From positions 47,401 through 111,400 of the forward strand of contig NZ_FCOX02000027.1 of assembly GCF_900044055.2 (NCBI RefSeq): a DNA stretch of 64,000 nucleotides, in the 5' to 3' direction. A model generated the notes under the pieces. The model did no database searches and was not told the DNA's origin. It saw only the letters and a list, made by a program, of their open reading frames with translations. Positions 1-10,802 of the stretch are shown one piece after another. This DNA comes from Caballeronia calidae. Lineage in GTDB: Bacteria; Pseudomonadota; Gammaproteobacteria; Burkholderiales; Burkholderiaceae. The position numbers and the translations under genes are program-made. How positions within the stretch are numbered: position 1 is the first letter of the stretch; the number at the start of each line of letters is the position of its first letter.

Positions 1-745
1 ACCGGTATGCGAGCGCACCCGTGAAATGCTCGACCGAAACCGTGTTGACCGCGGCCGGCAGCCCCGGAATGCTCTTCGAACCAGCGTGCTGGAACTGATA
101 GGAGAGGCCCGCGTAGAGCCCGTAGCCCGAGTACGTTCCGGCGATGTCCAACATATTGCCGGTAGTCTGCGGATACGGCTGCGTGACAGTCGCTGCGAGC
201 GCATACATGCCCCAGAGCTGGAACCCGCTGATATTCGGCGATTTATAGACGACCGCGTTGCTCGAACGTCCGCCGCCGGTTTGCGTGGCGATCGTGTTGC
301 GATCGAACGACGTGGACGCCGCCGCGAGCGGCGAGAGCACCTCGTTCGCGCGGAACGGATCGGTCGGATAGAGCGACCAGAAAGTCGGCTGATATTGCCT
401 GCCCAAAGTCAGCGAACCGTATTTCTCGTGCGCCATGCCGACCCACGCCTGACGATAGAACATCGCGCCGGAATCCGCGAAGAACGTCCCGTTGTTGATG
501 TTGAATCCGTTCTCGAGCGTGAAGACGGCCTTGAGACCACCGCCGAGATCTTCGCTGCCCTTCAGGCCGACCATCGAGCCGCTGTTGCCGCCGCTTCGCA
601 TCGACCAGGATTGCGTGCCGCCGTTGTTGAACCATTGAAAGAAAGCATCGGCGACGCCGTAGAGCGTGACGCTGGACTGCGCGGACGCACCGCTGGCCGC
701 AACCGCGAGCGCCGCACCGGCAACGCTCTTCCTGATGAAACGCAT
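1..745 (-). CDS. Gram-negative porin (OmpC-like, Burkholderia type), 3' end cut by window
   Basis: Outer-membrane trimeric porin for diffusion of small solutes. Translating the minus strand from ATG at 745 gives a signal peptide (MRFIRKSVAGAALAVAASGASAQ), then the start of a porin barrel (SSVTLYGVADAFFQWF), GSMVGLKGSEDLGGGLKAVF and YRQAWVGMAHEKYGSLTLGRQY, all typical of Burkholderia porins. A GAGGAGA ribosome site lies just upstream. About 248 residues are present; the family is usually 350-400 aa, so the C-terminus lies outside the window. It stands alone, divergent from the LuxR gene. Family assignment is firm; the substrate cannot be told. Confidence 0.93.
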   Translation of the reverse strand, partial: MRFIRKSVAGAALAVAASGASAQSSVTLYGVADAFFQWFNNGGTQSWSMRSGGNSGSMVGLKGSEDLGGGLKAVFTLENGFNINNGTFFADSGAMFYRQAWVGMAHEKYGSLTLGRQYQPTFWSLYPTDPFRANEVLSPLAAASTSFDRNTIATQTGGGRSSNAVVYKSPNISGFQLWGMYALAATVTQPYPQTTGNMLDIAGTYSGYGLYAGLSYQFQHAGSKSIPGLPAAVNTVSVEHFTGALAYR

Positions 746-1056
746 GAGTGTCTCCTCGTCTTGGATTTCTGCTCTGTCCGGCGCGCGCAATCGATTCGCG
801 TAACACGCACCGACGCCATGCCGACCCATTCCGACGCAGTGTTGCAGGGGATCACGCCCCCACCACTACCCGAACCGAGTGGGCACGGGAATACCCGAAT
901 TCGTTCGTTGCGCCAACTACCGTCCGTGCAGACGGCAGGCACACGCGCCGCGATCCGATAAATTCACGGACGGCCTAAGCGTGTTCCCTAACGCGCGGCA
1001 CGTATCGTGAGCGATAGAATCAACGGCAAAAACCATATTGACGACGCAGGTGTTTG
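746..1056. other. Intergenic region between divergent porin and LuxR genes
   Basis: Holds the start regions of both divergent genes. I see no convincing gene, tRNA or clear sigma-70 promoter pair. The frames open across it are unsupported by ribosome sites. Confidence 0.5.
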
Positions 1057-3876
1057 ATGACTGAAACCATCGTCCTTTGCAATCCGAATCATATCGGGAC
1101 CGACGCGGCACCGCCGTCCGCCTCCCAGCCAGTCGAATCCGCGTACGTGTCGCCGCGCGTATCGACGCGCGTCGTGGGCCGCGAACGCCTCCTCACGCAG
1201 CTGATCGAAGCGCGCCGCAAGCGCTGCATCGTCATGCAAGGTCCGGCGGGCTATGGCAAGACGACCGCCCTCATCGCGTGGCGCGAGGCGCTGTATCCGC
1301 TCGCGTTTCAGGTCGCGTGGCTCACGCTCGCCGATGAAATCGACGACCTCGCCCGCTTTCTCGACGCTCTCGCCGCGAGCCTCGCGCAGGTCGATCCGTC
1401 GATCTCGCGCGACGCCGCGTTCCTCGGCGGCCGCGGCATGGACGACGAAGCGGTCGAGCGCACGATCATTGCGCTCGTGCGCGGCATCGCGAGCCGTCAG
1501 GGCGATCTCGTGCTCGTGCTCGACGACCTGCACCGCCTGACGGACCGGCGCTGCCATCGGTCGCTGCAATGGCTCCTCGATTACGCGCCGCCGAATCTGC
1601 ATGTCGTGCTGGTGTCGCGCGGCGCGATTCCGTTGTCGGTGGGACGCATTCGCGACGCCGGTCTGCTGCTCGAACTCGACTTGCGCGACCTGCGCTTTTC
1701 GATGGCCGAATCCCGGGCGTTCCTCAAGTCGCAATGTCCCGAGATCGGTTCGCGCGATGCGCGCCAGATGCACGAGATGACCGACGGCTGGGTCGCCGGC
1801 CTGCAACTGATGGTGGTCGGCGCGAGGCGCAGGAAAGCGGCGCCTGTGCGGCCCACGCCCGACGATGCCTTCACGGGTTCGCAGCTTCTCGATGTCCATA
1901 CCTTCGCCGAGTTCTTCGAGCGCGAAGTGTTGTCGCGGCTCGCCGCGAGCGAAGTCGAGCTGCTGGTACGCATGGCCGTGTGCGATCGGCTCTGCGCGCC
2001 GCTGTGCGTCGCGCTGCTCGGCGGCACCGATCATCTCGACAGCGTGCTCAAGCTGCTCGCGCGCCTCGAAAACGACAACCTCTTTCTCGCGCCCGCCGGA
2101 CACGATGCGCATCACGCGTGGTATCGGCTGAACCCGCTGTTCCGCGAAACCCTGCTCGGGCGCTTCGCCGCACGCAGCGAAACGCAGCAGCGGCAAGTGC
2201 ATCACGCGGCGTGGCAATGGTTCCGCCAGCACGATCACGCCGATGAAGCCGTGCGCCATGCCGTCCTCGCGGGCGAGCCTGCCGCGGCGGCGGACCTCGT
2301 CGCGCGCATCGCGCGCAGCCTGCAATTGCGCGGCGACCTGCGCAAGGTCGTCGCGCTGATGCGCCTGCTGCCGCAAGCCGAGATTCAGGCGCGAGTCGGC
2401 CTGCGGCTGTGGATGATCCATCTGCATCTGTATGCCCGCGAGTTCGATGCGTGCGCCGATGCGATCGAACGCCTGCATGCCGATCTCGCGCCGGACGATG
2501 TGCATTCGCGCTACCGCCTGACGCTGCTCGAAAGCGCGCTGGCGGTTCAGCGCGACGATCTCGACGCCGCCTGCGCACTGCTGCCCCGCCTGCTTGCGCT
2601 GCCTCCCGACGCGCAAGGCGTCGTCGTCGGCGCGCACAACAATCTGCTCTCCTGGGTGCACACGCGGCGCAGCGACTTCGACGAAGCGCGCCGCGTCCAG
2701 ACCGGCCGCGCGCCAGCGCATCTCGACGGCACGCCGATCATGGGTACGTCGGCGGGCGTGCTGAGCGGGCGCGCGCTCGCGGGCTTCAGCCATCTGTTAC
2801 AGGGCGACGTGCTGCAAACCGAGCGCGTATGCCGCGACGTGTTTTATCAGGCCGAGCAGCGCGGCAGCGCGGCGGCCGAGGCGTCGGCGCTCTCTGCCGC
2901 GCTGCTCGGCGAAGTGCTCTACGAATCCGGCGATGCGGAGCAGGCGCGCACGCTGCTCGAAGAACGTCTCGACGTGATCGAGCGCGTGTCGTTTCCCGAT
3001 TCCGTGATGAGCGTGCTGACCGTGCTGTCGTCGTCGCATTGGCTGGCGGGTCATCGGCTCGATGCGTTCGCATGCCTCGATCGTCTCGAAGACTACGCGG
3101 CACGTCACGATCTGCGCCACGTGCTCGCGCATTGCCTCGCGCAGCGCGTTCGACGCGATCTGCAACGCGGCCAGCTCGATGCCGCTCAGGCCCACATGGC
3201 GCGGCTCGACGCATTGGCCGCGCGCGCGGAATCGCTGGCGGAGGCTGCGCCGCACTTCCACGTCGTGGCGCAGCAGGCACACGTCGACTGGCGTCTCGCC
3301 CACGAGGACTACGACGCGGCGGCGCATGCGCTGTCATCGCTGATCGAGCTGTGCCGCGAGCGCGGCTGGCAGCGGCGTCTGGCCTTTTTCGAAGCGCAGA
3401 AGGCCGTCGCGGCGTGGCACCTCGGCGACGCCGTGTCGGCTCGCAAGCTCATGCTGTCGGCCATGCGCAGCGGACATCGCCTGGGCCTCGTGCGCACGCT
3501 GCTCGACGCCGATCCCGCCGTTGCGGACCTGATCAGCCGCGTCGCGCGCGACGAACCGCAGGACGCGGTGCTCCAGTTCTACGCGGATCGCCTGCGCGAA
3601 GCACACGCACGCGCCACCGCGACGCCGCCGGCATCGACGAAGACGGGCGCACGATCCGCGGACGCCAGGGCTCACGACGTCCTGAGCGCGCGCGAATCGA
3701 AGGTGCTGAGCCTGCTTGCGCAGGCGCTGCCGAACAAGAAGATTGCCCGGACGATGGGCATTTCGCCCGAGACAGTCAAATGGCACCTGAAAAACATCTA
3801 CAGCAAGCTCGGCGTGTCGAGCCGCGATGAAGCCGTTGCGCGCTCGCGGGATCTCGCGCTGGGCGATGGCGCGTGA
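1057..3876 (+). CDS. MalT-like LuxR-family transcriptional regulator (ATP-dependent, STAND class)
   Basis: Large signal-transduction ATPase regulator of about 939 residues. The N-terminal NTPase domain has a Walker A at residues 61-70 (QGPAGYGKTT) and a Walker B near 155 (LVLVLDDLHRL). A long helical, TPR-like sensor region follows. The C-terminal LuxR helix-turn-helix lies at about 870-930 (LSARESKVLSLLAQALPNKK, then SPETVKWHLKNIYSKLGVSS). I chose ATG 1057, preceded by GCAGG, over the TTG one codon upstream. MalT-type proteins bind an inducer in the sensor region and ATP in the NTPase, then activate nearby operons. Its neighbour is the acyl-CoA cluster downstream, which it may control. The inducer is unknown. 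Confidence 0.9.
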   Translation: MTETIVLCNPNHIGTDAAPPSASQPVESAYVSPRVSTRVVGRERLLTQLIEARRKRCIVMQGPAGYGKTTALIAWREALYPLAFQVAWLTLADEIDDLARFLDALAASLAQVDPSISRDAAFLGGRGMDDEAVERTIIALVRGIASRQGDLVLVLDDLHRLTDRRCHRSLQWLLDYAPPNLHVVLVSRGAIPLSVGRIRDAGLLLELDLRDLRFSMAESRAFLKSQCPEIGSRDARQMHEMTDGWVAGLQLMVVGARRRKAAPVRPTPDDAFTGSQLLDVHTFAEFFEREVLSRLAASEVELLVRMAVCDRLCAPLCVALLGGTDHLDSVLKLLARLENDNLFLAPAGHDAHHAWYRLNPLFRETLLGRFAARSETQQRQVHHAAWQWFRQHDHADEAVRHAVLAGEPAAAADLVARIARSLQLRGDLRKVVALMRLLPQAEIQARVGLRLWMIHLHLYAREFDACADAIERLHADLAPDDVHSRYRLTLLESALAVQRDDLDAACALLPRLLALPPDAQGVVVGAHNNLLSWVHTRRSDFDEARRVQTGRAPAHLDGTPIMGTSAGVLSGRALAGFSHLLQGDVLQTERVCRDVFYQAEQRGSAAAEASALSAALLGEVLYESGDAEQARTLLEERLDVIERVSFPDSVMSVLTVLSSSHWLAGHRLDAFACLDRLEDYAARHDLRHVLAHCLAQRVRRDLQRGQLDAAQAHMARLDALAARAESLAEAAPHFHVVAQQAHVDWRLAHEDYDAAAHALSSLIELCRERGWQRRLAFFEAQKAVAAWHLGDAVSARKLMLSAMRSGHRLGLVRTLLDADPAVADLISRVARDEPQDAVLQFYADRLREAHARATATPPASTKTGARSADARAHDVLSARESKVLSLLAQALPNKKIARTMGISPETVKWHLKNIYSKLGVSSRDEAVARSRDLALGDGA

Positions 3877-3895
3877 TCCCGTGCGCGAGCGCGCA

Positions 3896-5047
3896 TCACG
3901 CGATGATCGCGCGCGTGCCGGCGTCGACCGGCAAGTTGGCGAGCACGTCGGCATGAAAGTCGGCGTCGCCCAGGCGCAGCGACGACGCCGTCAGATACTT
4001 GAAGTAGTCGCCGACAGCCAACTCTGCCGTGACGCCCATGCCGCCGTGCAACTGCACGGCCTGTTCGCCGATGAAACGCGCCGCGCGGCTCACGATCAGC
4101 TTCGCCGCCGAAATCATGCGGCGCCGCTCGCCGGCATCCGTTTCGTCGATCGCCGATGCGGCCAGATGCGCCATCGACAGCGCCAGTTCCTTCTGCACGA
4201 GCATGTCCGCCATGCGATGACGCAACGCCTGGAAGCGCCCGAGCACTTGCCCGAACTGCTTGCGCGTGCGCAGATAGTCGGCGGTCATGTCGATCAGCCG
4301 TTCCATCGCGCCCGCGTTCGACGCGCACAGCGCCGCGATGCCCAGTTCGAGCGCGGCTTCGAGCATCGGCTCGCCGCGCGGGTCATCGCCGAGCAACGCG
4401 CTGTGCGGCACATGCACCGCCTGCAGCGTGACCTCGGCGGCGCGCTCGCCGTCGAGCGTCGGATACGCGCGGATCGCCACGCCCGCCGCCGACACCGGCA
4501 CGACGAACAGCGACATCACCTGCGCCGACGTATTCCACGCCGATACGATCAGCGATTGCGCGGCCTCGCCGTGCCATACGTGAACCTTGCGGCCATCGAG
4601 AACGAAGCCGCCGTTCTCGACGCACGCAACCGTCACCGGACGCGCGAAGTCGTAGCGAGCGCCCGCTTCCTGATACGCGAGCGTCACGATCTCGCGGCCC
4701 TCGGCTATCGCGGGCAGGCACGCTTGCCGCTGCGCCGCGGTGCCGAAGCGCTGGATCAGACCGGCTGCCATCACCGCGCAAGGAATCAGCGGCTCGGGAA
4801 GCAGCGCGCGGCCCGCTTCGAACTGAACCGCGAAGGTATCGGTGGCGTTGCCGTCGAAGCCGCCGTGATCGGACGAGATGTTCAGTCCCAGCAGGCCGAA
4901 TTCCGCATACACGCGCCATGCGTCGCGGCTGAAACCTTCGGGCTCGCGCACCGCCTTGCGACGCGCGTCGATCGGATAACGCTCTTCGGTGAAGCGCCTC
5001 AGGCTGTCCGCGAGTTGGCGCTGCTCTTCGCTATATGAAAAGTCCAT
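3896..5047 (-). CDS. Acyl-CoA dehydrogenase, PimD-like small (beta) subunit
   Basis: FAD-dependent acyl-CoA dehydrogenase fold of 383 aa, starting MDFSYSEEQRQLADSLRRF at ATG 5047. The middle domain and C-terminal helical domain are recognisable (RTRKQFGQVLGRFQALRHRM; QLHGGMGVTAELAVGDYFK). The C-terminal position that in the partner reads YGGTNE, carrying the usual catalytic glutamate, is here YFKYLTASS, so the general base seems absent. This is what is known for the non-catalytic subunit of heteromeric dehydrogenases. Only 17 bases separate it from the upstream large-subunit gene, so the two are probably co-transcribed. Convergent with the LuxR gene, 19 bases away. The substrate is uncertain; PimD-like (dicarboxyl-CoA) is a family-level guess. 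Confidence 0.87.
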   Translation of the reverse strand: MDFSYSEEQRQLADSLRRFTEERYPIDARRKAVREPEGFSRDAWRVYAEFGLLGLNISSDHGGFDGNATDTFAVQFEAGRALLPEPLIPCAVMAAGLIQRFGTAAQRQACLPAIAEGREIVTLAYQEAGARYDFARPVTVACVENGGFVLDGRKVHVWHGEAAQSLIVSAWNTSAQVMSLFVVPVSAAGVAIRAYPTLDGERAAEVTLQAVHVPHSALLGDDPRGEPMLEAALELGIAALCASNAGAMERLIDMTADYLRTRKQFGQVLGRFQALRHRMADMLVQKELALSMAHLAASAIDETDAGERRRMISAAKLIVSRAARFIGEQAVQLHGGMGVTAELAVGDYFKYLTASSLRLGDADFHADVLANLPVDAGTRAIIA

Positions 5048-5064
5048 CTTGCCGTCTGCCTGTC

Positions 5065-6258
5065 TTAGAGGTCGAGGATCGCTTTCGCGATGATTTCCTT
5101 CTGCACTTCGTTCGTGCCGCCGTAAATGGTCGGCTTGCGCATGTCGAGATAGAAGCTGCCGACGTTCGCGCCGTAGCCGGAGCCGGGCGTCCAGCCCTCG
5201 AAGCCGTACGCGAGCCAGTCGGGCGAGAACGGCAATGCGTTCGGCCCGGCGATATCGACGTGCAGCGCCGACAACGCCTGCTGCAGTTCCGAGCCGCGAA
5301 TCTTGAGAATCGACGACTCGACGCCCGCGCCGCGCTGGCTCGCCTCCGACGCCACGCGCATCAGCAGCATTTCCAGCGCCATGACTTCGGCCTCGATGCG
5401 CGCGATCTTCTCGCGGATGCGCACGTCGTCCGCGAGCGGTTTGCCGTTTCTGCGCTCGTTCTGCGCCAGCGCCTTCACGTAGAGCAATTCCCGGCGGCAA
5501 TGACCGATGCCCGCGATGCCCGTACGCTCATGGCCGAGCAGATACTTCGCGTAAGTCCAGCCGTGGTTCTCCTCGCCGACGAGATTCGCGGCGGGCACTT
5601 TCACGTCGTCGAGCCAGACCTCGTTGACATCGGCGGCGCCTTCGAGCGTGTCGATCGGGCGGACGGTGATGCCAGGCGTCTTCATGTCGATGAGCAACAG
5701 CGAAATGCCGTTTTGCTGCTTCGCCTCGGGGTCCGTGCGCGCGAGGCAGAACATCCAGTCGGCGTGCTGCGCGTACGTGGTCCAGGTCTTCTGCCCGGTC
5801 ACGATGTAATGGTCTCCTTCGCGCACCGCCCGCGTCTTGAGCGAGGCGAGATCCGAGCCCGCGCCCGGTTCGGAATAGCCCTGACACCACCAGTCCTCGG
5901 CCGAGAGAATGCGCGGCAGGTAGCGCATCTGCTGCGCGGCGCTGCCGAACTTCATCAGCACGGGGCCGATCATGTTGAGCCCGAACGGAAGCTGGCGCGG
6001 CGCGCCCGCAAGGCCGCATTCGATATCGAACAGCAAGCGCTGCAGCGCGTTCCAGCCGGTGCCGCCGAACTCCGTGGGCCAGCCGGGCGCGCCCCAGCCG
6101 CGCGCATGCAGGATGCGCTGCCAGCGGATCGCGTCGTCCCGTTCGAGATGACGATGATTCAGCACCTTGTCGCGCAGATCCTGAGGAACATGGTCTCGCA
6201 GGAACACGCGCACTTCCTCACGAAACGCGAGGTGCGCTTTCGAATAACTGAGTTTCAT
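5065..6258 (-). CDS. Acyl-CoA dehydrogenase, PimC-like large (alpha) subunit
   Basis: 397-aa acyl-CoA dehydrogenase that introduces an alpha,beta double bond into a CoA thioester, using FAD. It begins MKLSYSKAHLAFREEVRVFL. It has the FAD-contact region (WWCQGYSEPGAGSDLASL), the beta-domain (GQKTWTTYAQHADWMFCLAR) and the C-terminal catalytic motif YGGTNEVQKEIIAKAIL. It resembles the large subunit of pimeloyl-CoA dehydrogenase and related FadE proteins. It is the first gene of a two-gene minus-strand operon with the base-lacking partner at 3896-5047 and is divergent from the CoA-ligase gene across about 250 bases. The real acyl chain is not evident from the sequence. Confidence 0.9.
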   Translation of the reverse strand: MKLSYSKAHLAFREEVRVFLRDHVPQDLRDKVLNHRHLERDDAIRWQRILHARGWGAPGWPTEFGGTGWNALQRLLFDIECGLAGAPRQLPFGLNMIGPVLMKFGSAAQQMRYLPRILSAEDWWCQGYSEPGAGSDLASLKTRAVREGDHYIVTGQKTWTTYAQHADWMFCLARTDPEAKQQNGISLLLIDMKTPGITVRPIDTLEGAADVNEVWLDDVKVPAANLVGEENHGWTYAKYLLGHERTGIAGIGHCRRELLYVKALAQNERRNGKPLADDVRIREKIARIEAEVMALEMLLMRVASEASQRGAGVESSILKIRGSELQQALSALHVDIAGPNALPFSPDWLAYGFEGWTPGSGYGANVGSFYLDMRKPTIYGGTNEVQKEIIAKAILDL

Positions 6259-6510
6259 TGAACGTCCTCGTTGATACGTTCCCGATGGTGCGCGTCGTTG
6301 CGCACCCAGACGAAATCACGATACGCGGCGCGGCCAGCCGGGCCGCCACCCACCTCGGGTGGTCACGTGCCGGTGCACCTTGCCTATTCTTCGATCAAGG
6401 GCACAACGATCTCGCCGCAAGGCGTCATCGACACATCAGCGGCCGGAGTACGGCGCGCGGTTTCGCGGCCGCATCCGGCAAAAAACATCCAGGCTCGGGA
6501 GACAGACGTA

Positions 6511-8415
6511 ATGAGCACGCTCGAAGCAAGCGGCAAGGTGGCACTGTCTTATCGTCCTGTGCGGTTTCCCGAGCGTCAAACGCTCGTCGAGCATCGCGCG
6601 GACGGCACGTTGATTCTCCGTAGCGCTCGCGCGCTGCCTCGTATCGAACAGCGCTCGTTCGCGGACTTCGTTCCGCTCTGGGCCGCGCAACGCGGCAATA
6701 CTGCCGCGTTCTGCGAGCGCGATAAAAACGGCGCGTGGCGCTCGCTCAGCTGGAGCGAGTTGTGGCGCCAGGTGCGGACCGTCGCGGCCGCGCTGCTGGA
6801 CATGGGGCTGAACGCGCAACGTCCGCTCATGCTGCTGTCCGGCAATTCCATCGAACAGGCCGTGGTGTTGCTGGCGGCGGAATACGCGGGCATTCCGGCG
6901 GCGCCGGTATCGCCCACTTACGCGCTCATGAGCAAGGACTTCGCGCGCCTGAAGGCGATCTGCCAGATGGTGCCTCCCGGCGCGGTGTTCGTGCAGTCCG
7001 TCGGGCCGTATGCACGCGCGCTCGCGGCCCTCGATCTGCAAGACGCGCCTGTCATCGCGGTGGAAGGCGCGCAGGACGGGCAACATGCGTGGGAAGCGTT
7101 CACGCGCCGTCCGCTCGATGAAGCGAGTCTGAGCGCCATCGAGCGCGCGCATGCCTCCATTCGGGACGACAACTCCGCCCGCGTGCTCTTCACGTCCGGT
7201 TCCACCGGCTTGCCGAAGGCCGTGCGGCTCACGTACGGCAATCTCGGCGCAGTCGCCGCCTATTACTCCGATGGCTTCGCGTGGCTGCTCGATGCGCAGC
7301 CCGTCTTCCTCGACTGGCTGCCGTGGCATCACGGCCTGGGCGGCGTGCTGCACCTCGGCCGCGCGATCCAGTTCGGCGCGACGCATTACATCGACGACGG
7401 CCGCCCCGCGCCCGGCATGATCGAGCGCACGGTGCGCAATCTGCGCGACGTGTCGCCGACCATTTTCACGAGCGTGCCGTCCGCATGGAACGTGCTCGCC
7501 ACCGAGCTCGAACGCGATCAGCAACTCGCCGACAGCCTCTTCGCCAACGCGAGTTTCTTCGGTTACGGCGGCGCGAGCATGCCGGTGGAAGTGTGGAAGC
7601 GCATCCAGAACGTCGCGGAGAAAACGATCGGCGAGCGCATCACGTTCTGCACGGGCCTCGCATCGACGGAAACGTCCGGCATGGGCACGTATTGCAGCTG
7701 GCCGACAGATATGCCCGGCAACATCGGCACGCCCGCGATCGGCTCGGAAGTGAAGCTCCTGCCGCTCGAAGGCGGAGACGGCCGCTATGAAATCCGCTTG
7801 CGCGGCCCGAACGTGTTCGGCGGCTATATCGGCCAGCCGGAACTGACCGCCGCCGCGTTCGACGAGGAAGGCTTCTTCTGTTTCGGCGACGCCGTGCGTC
7901 TCGCCGATCCCGCCGATCCTTCACGAGGCATGATCTTCGCGGGCCGCACCGTGGAGGACTTCAAGCTCGCGAACGGCTCGTGGGTACGCACCGGCGCGCT
8001 GCGGCTCGGCCTGCTCGACTGCTGCGCCCCGCTTCTGTCCGACGCCGTGATCTGCGGCCATGACCGGGACTATCTCGCCGCGCTCGCGTGGCCGAACGTC
8101 GCGGCGTGCCAGCGCATCGCGCCCGAGCTTGCCTCGCTCGACGCGGCCGCGCTCGTGACGCATCCGCTCGTCGTCGCCGAATTGAGCCGGCGTCTCGCAC
8201 AACAGAAAGCGGGCGGCGCGACGCTCGTGATCGAGCGGCTCATGCTGATGGCCGAGCCGCCGTCGCTCGACGCCAACGAAATCGCCGACAAAGGCTACGT
8301 CAATCAGGCCATCACGCGCGCGCGCCGCGCCCACCTGATCGACGCGCTGTATCAGGCCGAACCGGCTTCACATATCGCGTGCAACGGCCGCGCGCCGCGC
8401 CACGCGAATAACTAA
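6511..8415 (+). CDS. Feruloyl-CoA synthetase-like AMP-forming acyl-CoA ligase
   Basis: 634-aa adenylate-forming enzyme of the ANL superfamily. It activates a carboxylic acid through an acyl-AMP to the CoA thioester. The P-loop-like AMP motif is VLFTSGSTGLPKAVRLT (about residues 228-244), with motif FFGYGGASMP and the A8-like region FCFGDAVRLADPADPSRGMI. The sequence after that (GRTVEDFKLANGSWVRTG) is typical of the feruloyl-CoA synthase subgroup, which lacks the standard GxxK C-terminal pattern. ATG 6511 follows GGGAGACAG; the frame is open further upstream but without a ribosome site. It heads a plus-strand operon with a dehydrogenase, thiolase, hydratases and an SDR, so it probably primes the substrate for this pathway. 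An aromatic or long-chain acid substrate is inference. Confidence 0.88.
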   Translation: MSTLEASGKVALSYRPVRFPERQTLVEHRADGTLILRSARALPRIEQRSFADFVPLWAAQRGNTAAFCERDKNGAWRSLSWSELWRQVRTVAAALLDMGLNAQRPLMLLSGNSIEQAVVLLAAEYAGIPAAPVSPTYALMSKDFARLKAICQMVPPGAVFVQSVGPYARALAALDLQDAPVIAVEGAQDGQHAWEAFTRRPLDEASLSAIERAHASIRDDNSARVLFTSGSTGLPKAVRLTYGNLGAVAAYYSDGFAWLLDAQPVFLDWLPWHHGLGGVLHLGRAIQFGATHYIDDGRPAPGMIERTVRNLRDVSPTIFTSVPSAWNVLATELERDQQLADSLFANASFFGYGGASMPVEVWKRIQNVAEKTIGERITFCTGLASTETSGMGTYCSWPTDMPGNIGTPAIGSEVKLLPLEGGDGRYEIRLRGPNVFGGYIGQPELTAAAFDEEGFFCFGDAVRLADPADPSRGMIFAGRTVEDFKLANGSWVRTGALRLGLLDCCAPLLSDAVICGHDRDYLAALAWPNVAACQRIAPELASLDAAALVTHPLVVAELSRRLAQQKAGGATLVIERLMLMAEPPSLDANEIADKGYVNQAITRARRAHLIDALYQAEPASHIACNGRAPRHANN

Positions 8416-8439
8416 GACCCAACCTCCCAGGAATCTGCA

Positions 8440-9579
<1,140 letters not shown>

Positions 9580-9614
9580 ATCCAACGAATCCTCAATCAC
9601 TGAAGGAGAAGCAT

Positions 9615-10802
9615 ATGAGTCGCAAGGTGTTTGTCGCCGGTGTTGGCATGATCCCGTTCAAGAAGCCGGGCGCGAGCGAAACGTACGATGTGATGGGCGA
9701 AATCGCCATCCGCGATGCGCTCGCCGATGCCGGTCTCGACTTCAAGGCCATTCAGCAAGCGTATGCCGGTTATGTCTACGGCGACTCGACATGCGGGCAG
9801 AAGGCGATCTATCGCGTCGGCATGACGGGCGTGCCGGTCATCAACGTCAATAACAATTGCGCGACGGGTTCTTCCGCCCTCTTCCTCGCGCGCCAGGCCG
9901 TCGAGTCGGGCGCGGTGGAATGCGCGCTCGCGGTCGGCTTCGAATACATGCAGCCGGGCGCGCTGGCGTCGAAATGGAATGACCGCGCGCCCGCGCTCGA
10001 ACGCGCGCTCGATCTGACGAACAAGCTCGTCGGCCACACCGAGATTCCCACTGCGATCCGCCAGTTCGCGGGCGCGGGCCTCACGCACATGCGCAAGTAC
10101 GGCACGAAGCTGGAAACGTTCGCCCGCATTCGCGCGAAGGCGAGCGAGCACGCGGCGCGCAATCCGCTCGCGGTGTTCCGCAATGTCGTGTCGACGGAAG
10201 ACGTGATGAACGCGCCGGTGCTGTGGGAAGGCGTGTTGACGCGACTGATGGCGTGCCCGCCGACATGCGGCGGCGCGGCGGCCATCATCGTGTCGGAAGC
10301 GTTCGCGCGCAAGCACGGCTTGCGCACCGACGTGATGATCGCGGGCCAGTCGTGCGCCACCGATTTGCCGAGCACGTATGCGTCGGAAGACATGATTCGC
10401 GTCGTCGGCTTCGATATCACGCGCACCGCGGCGCAGCAGGCGTATGAGCAGGCGGGCGTCGGCCCCGAGGATATCGACGTGATCGAGCTCCACGACTGCT
10501 TCGCGCAGAACGAGCTGCTGACGTATGAAGGACTCGGTCTGTGCAAGGAAGGCGAAGGCGAGCGACTCGTCATGAATGGCGACAACACGTATGGCGGCAA
10601 GTGGGTGACGAACCCGTCGGGCGGCCTGCTTTCGAAGGGCCATCCGCTCGGCGCGACGGGTCTCGCGCAATGCTACGAACTGACGCATCAACTGCGCGGC
10701 ACGGCGGGCGATCGTCAGGTCAAGGACGCGAAGCTCGCGTTGCAGCACAACCTCGGCCTCGGCGGCGCGGGCGTGGTCACCATCTACAAGCGGACCGCGT
10801 GA
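9615..10802 (+). CDS. SCP-x-type thiolase (lipid-transfer protein family acetyl-CoA acyltransferase)
   Basis: 395-aa thiolase-fold enzyme of the sterol-carrier-protein-x subgroup, which cleaves 3-ketoacyl-CoA with CoA. The nucleophile motif is NNNCATGSSALFLARQAVES, the HDCFA motif is present, and the C-terminal part reads PSGGLLSKGHPLGATGLAQC with GLGGAGVV at the end. ATG 9615 has GAAGGAGA seven bases upstream. No SCP2 lipid-binding domain is fused, as usual in bacteria. Its stop overlaps the next start in a TGATG junction, so translation is coupled to the MaoC-like gene. It would perform the chain-shortening step of this cluster. SCP-x thiolases often act on branched or sterol-like acyl-CoAs, hence a branched or cyclic substrate is plausible but unproven. 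Confidence 0.92.
   Translation: MSRKVFVAGVGMIPFKKPGASETYDVMGEIAIRDALADAGLDFKAIQQAYAGYVYGDSTCGQKAIYRVGMTGVPVINVNNNCATGSSALFLARQAVESGAVECALAVGFEYMQPGALASKWNDRAPALERALDLTNKLVGHTEIPTAIRQFAGAGLTHMRKYGTKLETFARIRAKASEHAARNPLAVFRNVVSTEDVMNAPVLWEGVLTRLMACPPTCGGAAAIIVSEAFARKHGLRTDVMIAGQSCATDLPSTYASEDMIRVVGFDITRTAAQQAYEQAGVGPEDIDVIELHDCFAQNELLTYEGLGLCKEGEGERLVMNGDNTYGGKWVTNPSGGLLSKGHPLGATGLAQCYELTHQLRGTAGDRQVKDAKLALQHNLGLGGAGVVTIYKRTA

Noticed and set aside
988..2793. Long minus-strand frame of 601 codons opposite the LuxR gene
   Set aside because: Arg/Ala-rich shadow with no family resemblance, fully overlapping a convincing regulator on the plus strand.
2409..3830. Second plus-strand frame of 473 codons inside the LuxR gene
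   Set aside because: Low-complexity Arg-rich shadow in a GC-rich gene; no ribosome site or motif.
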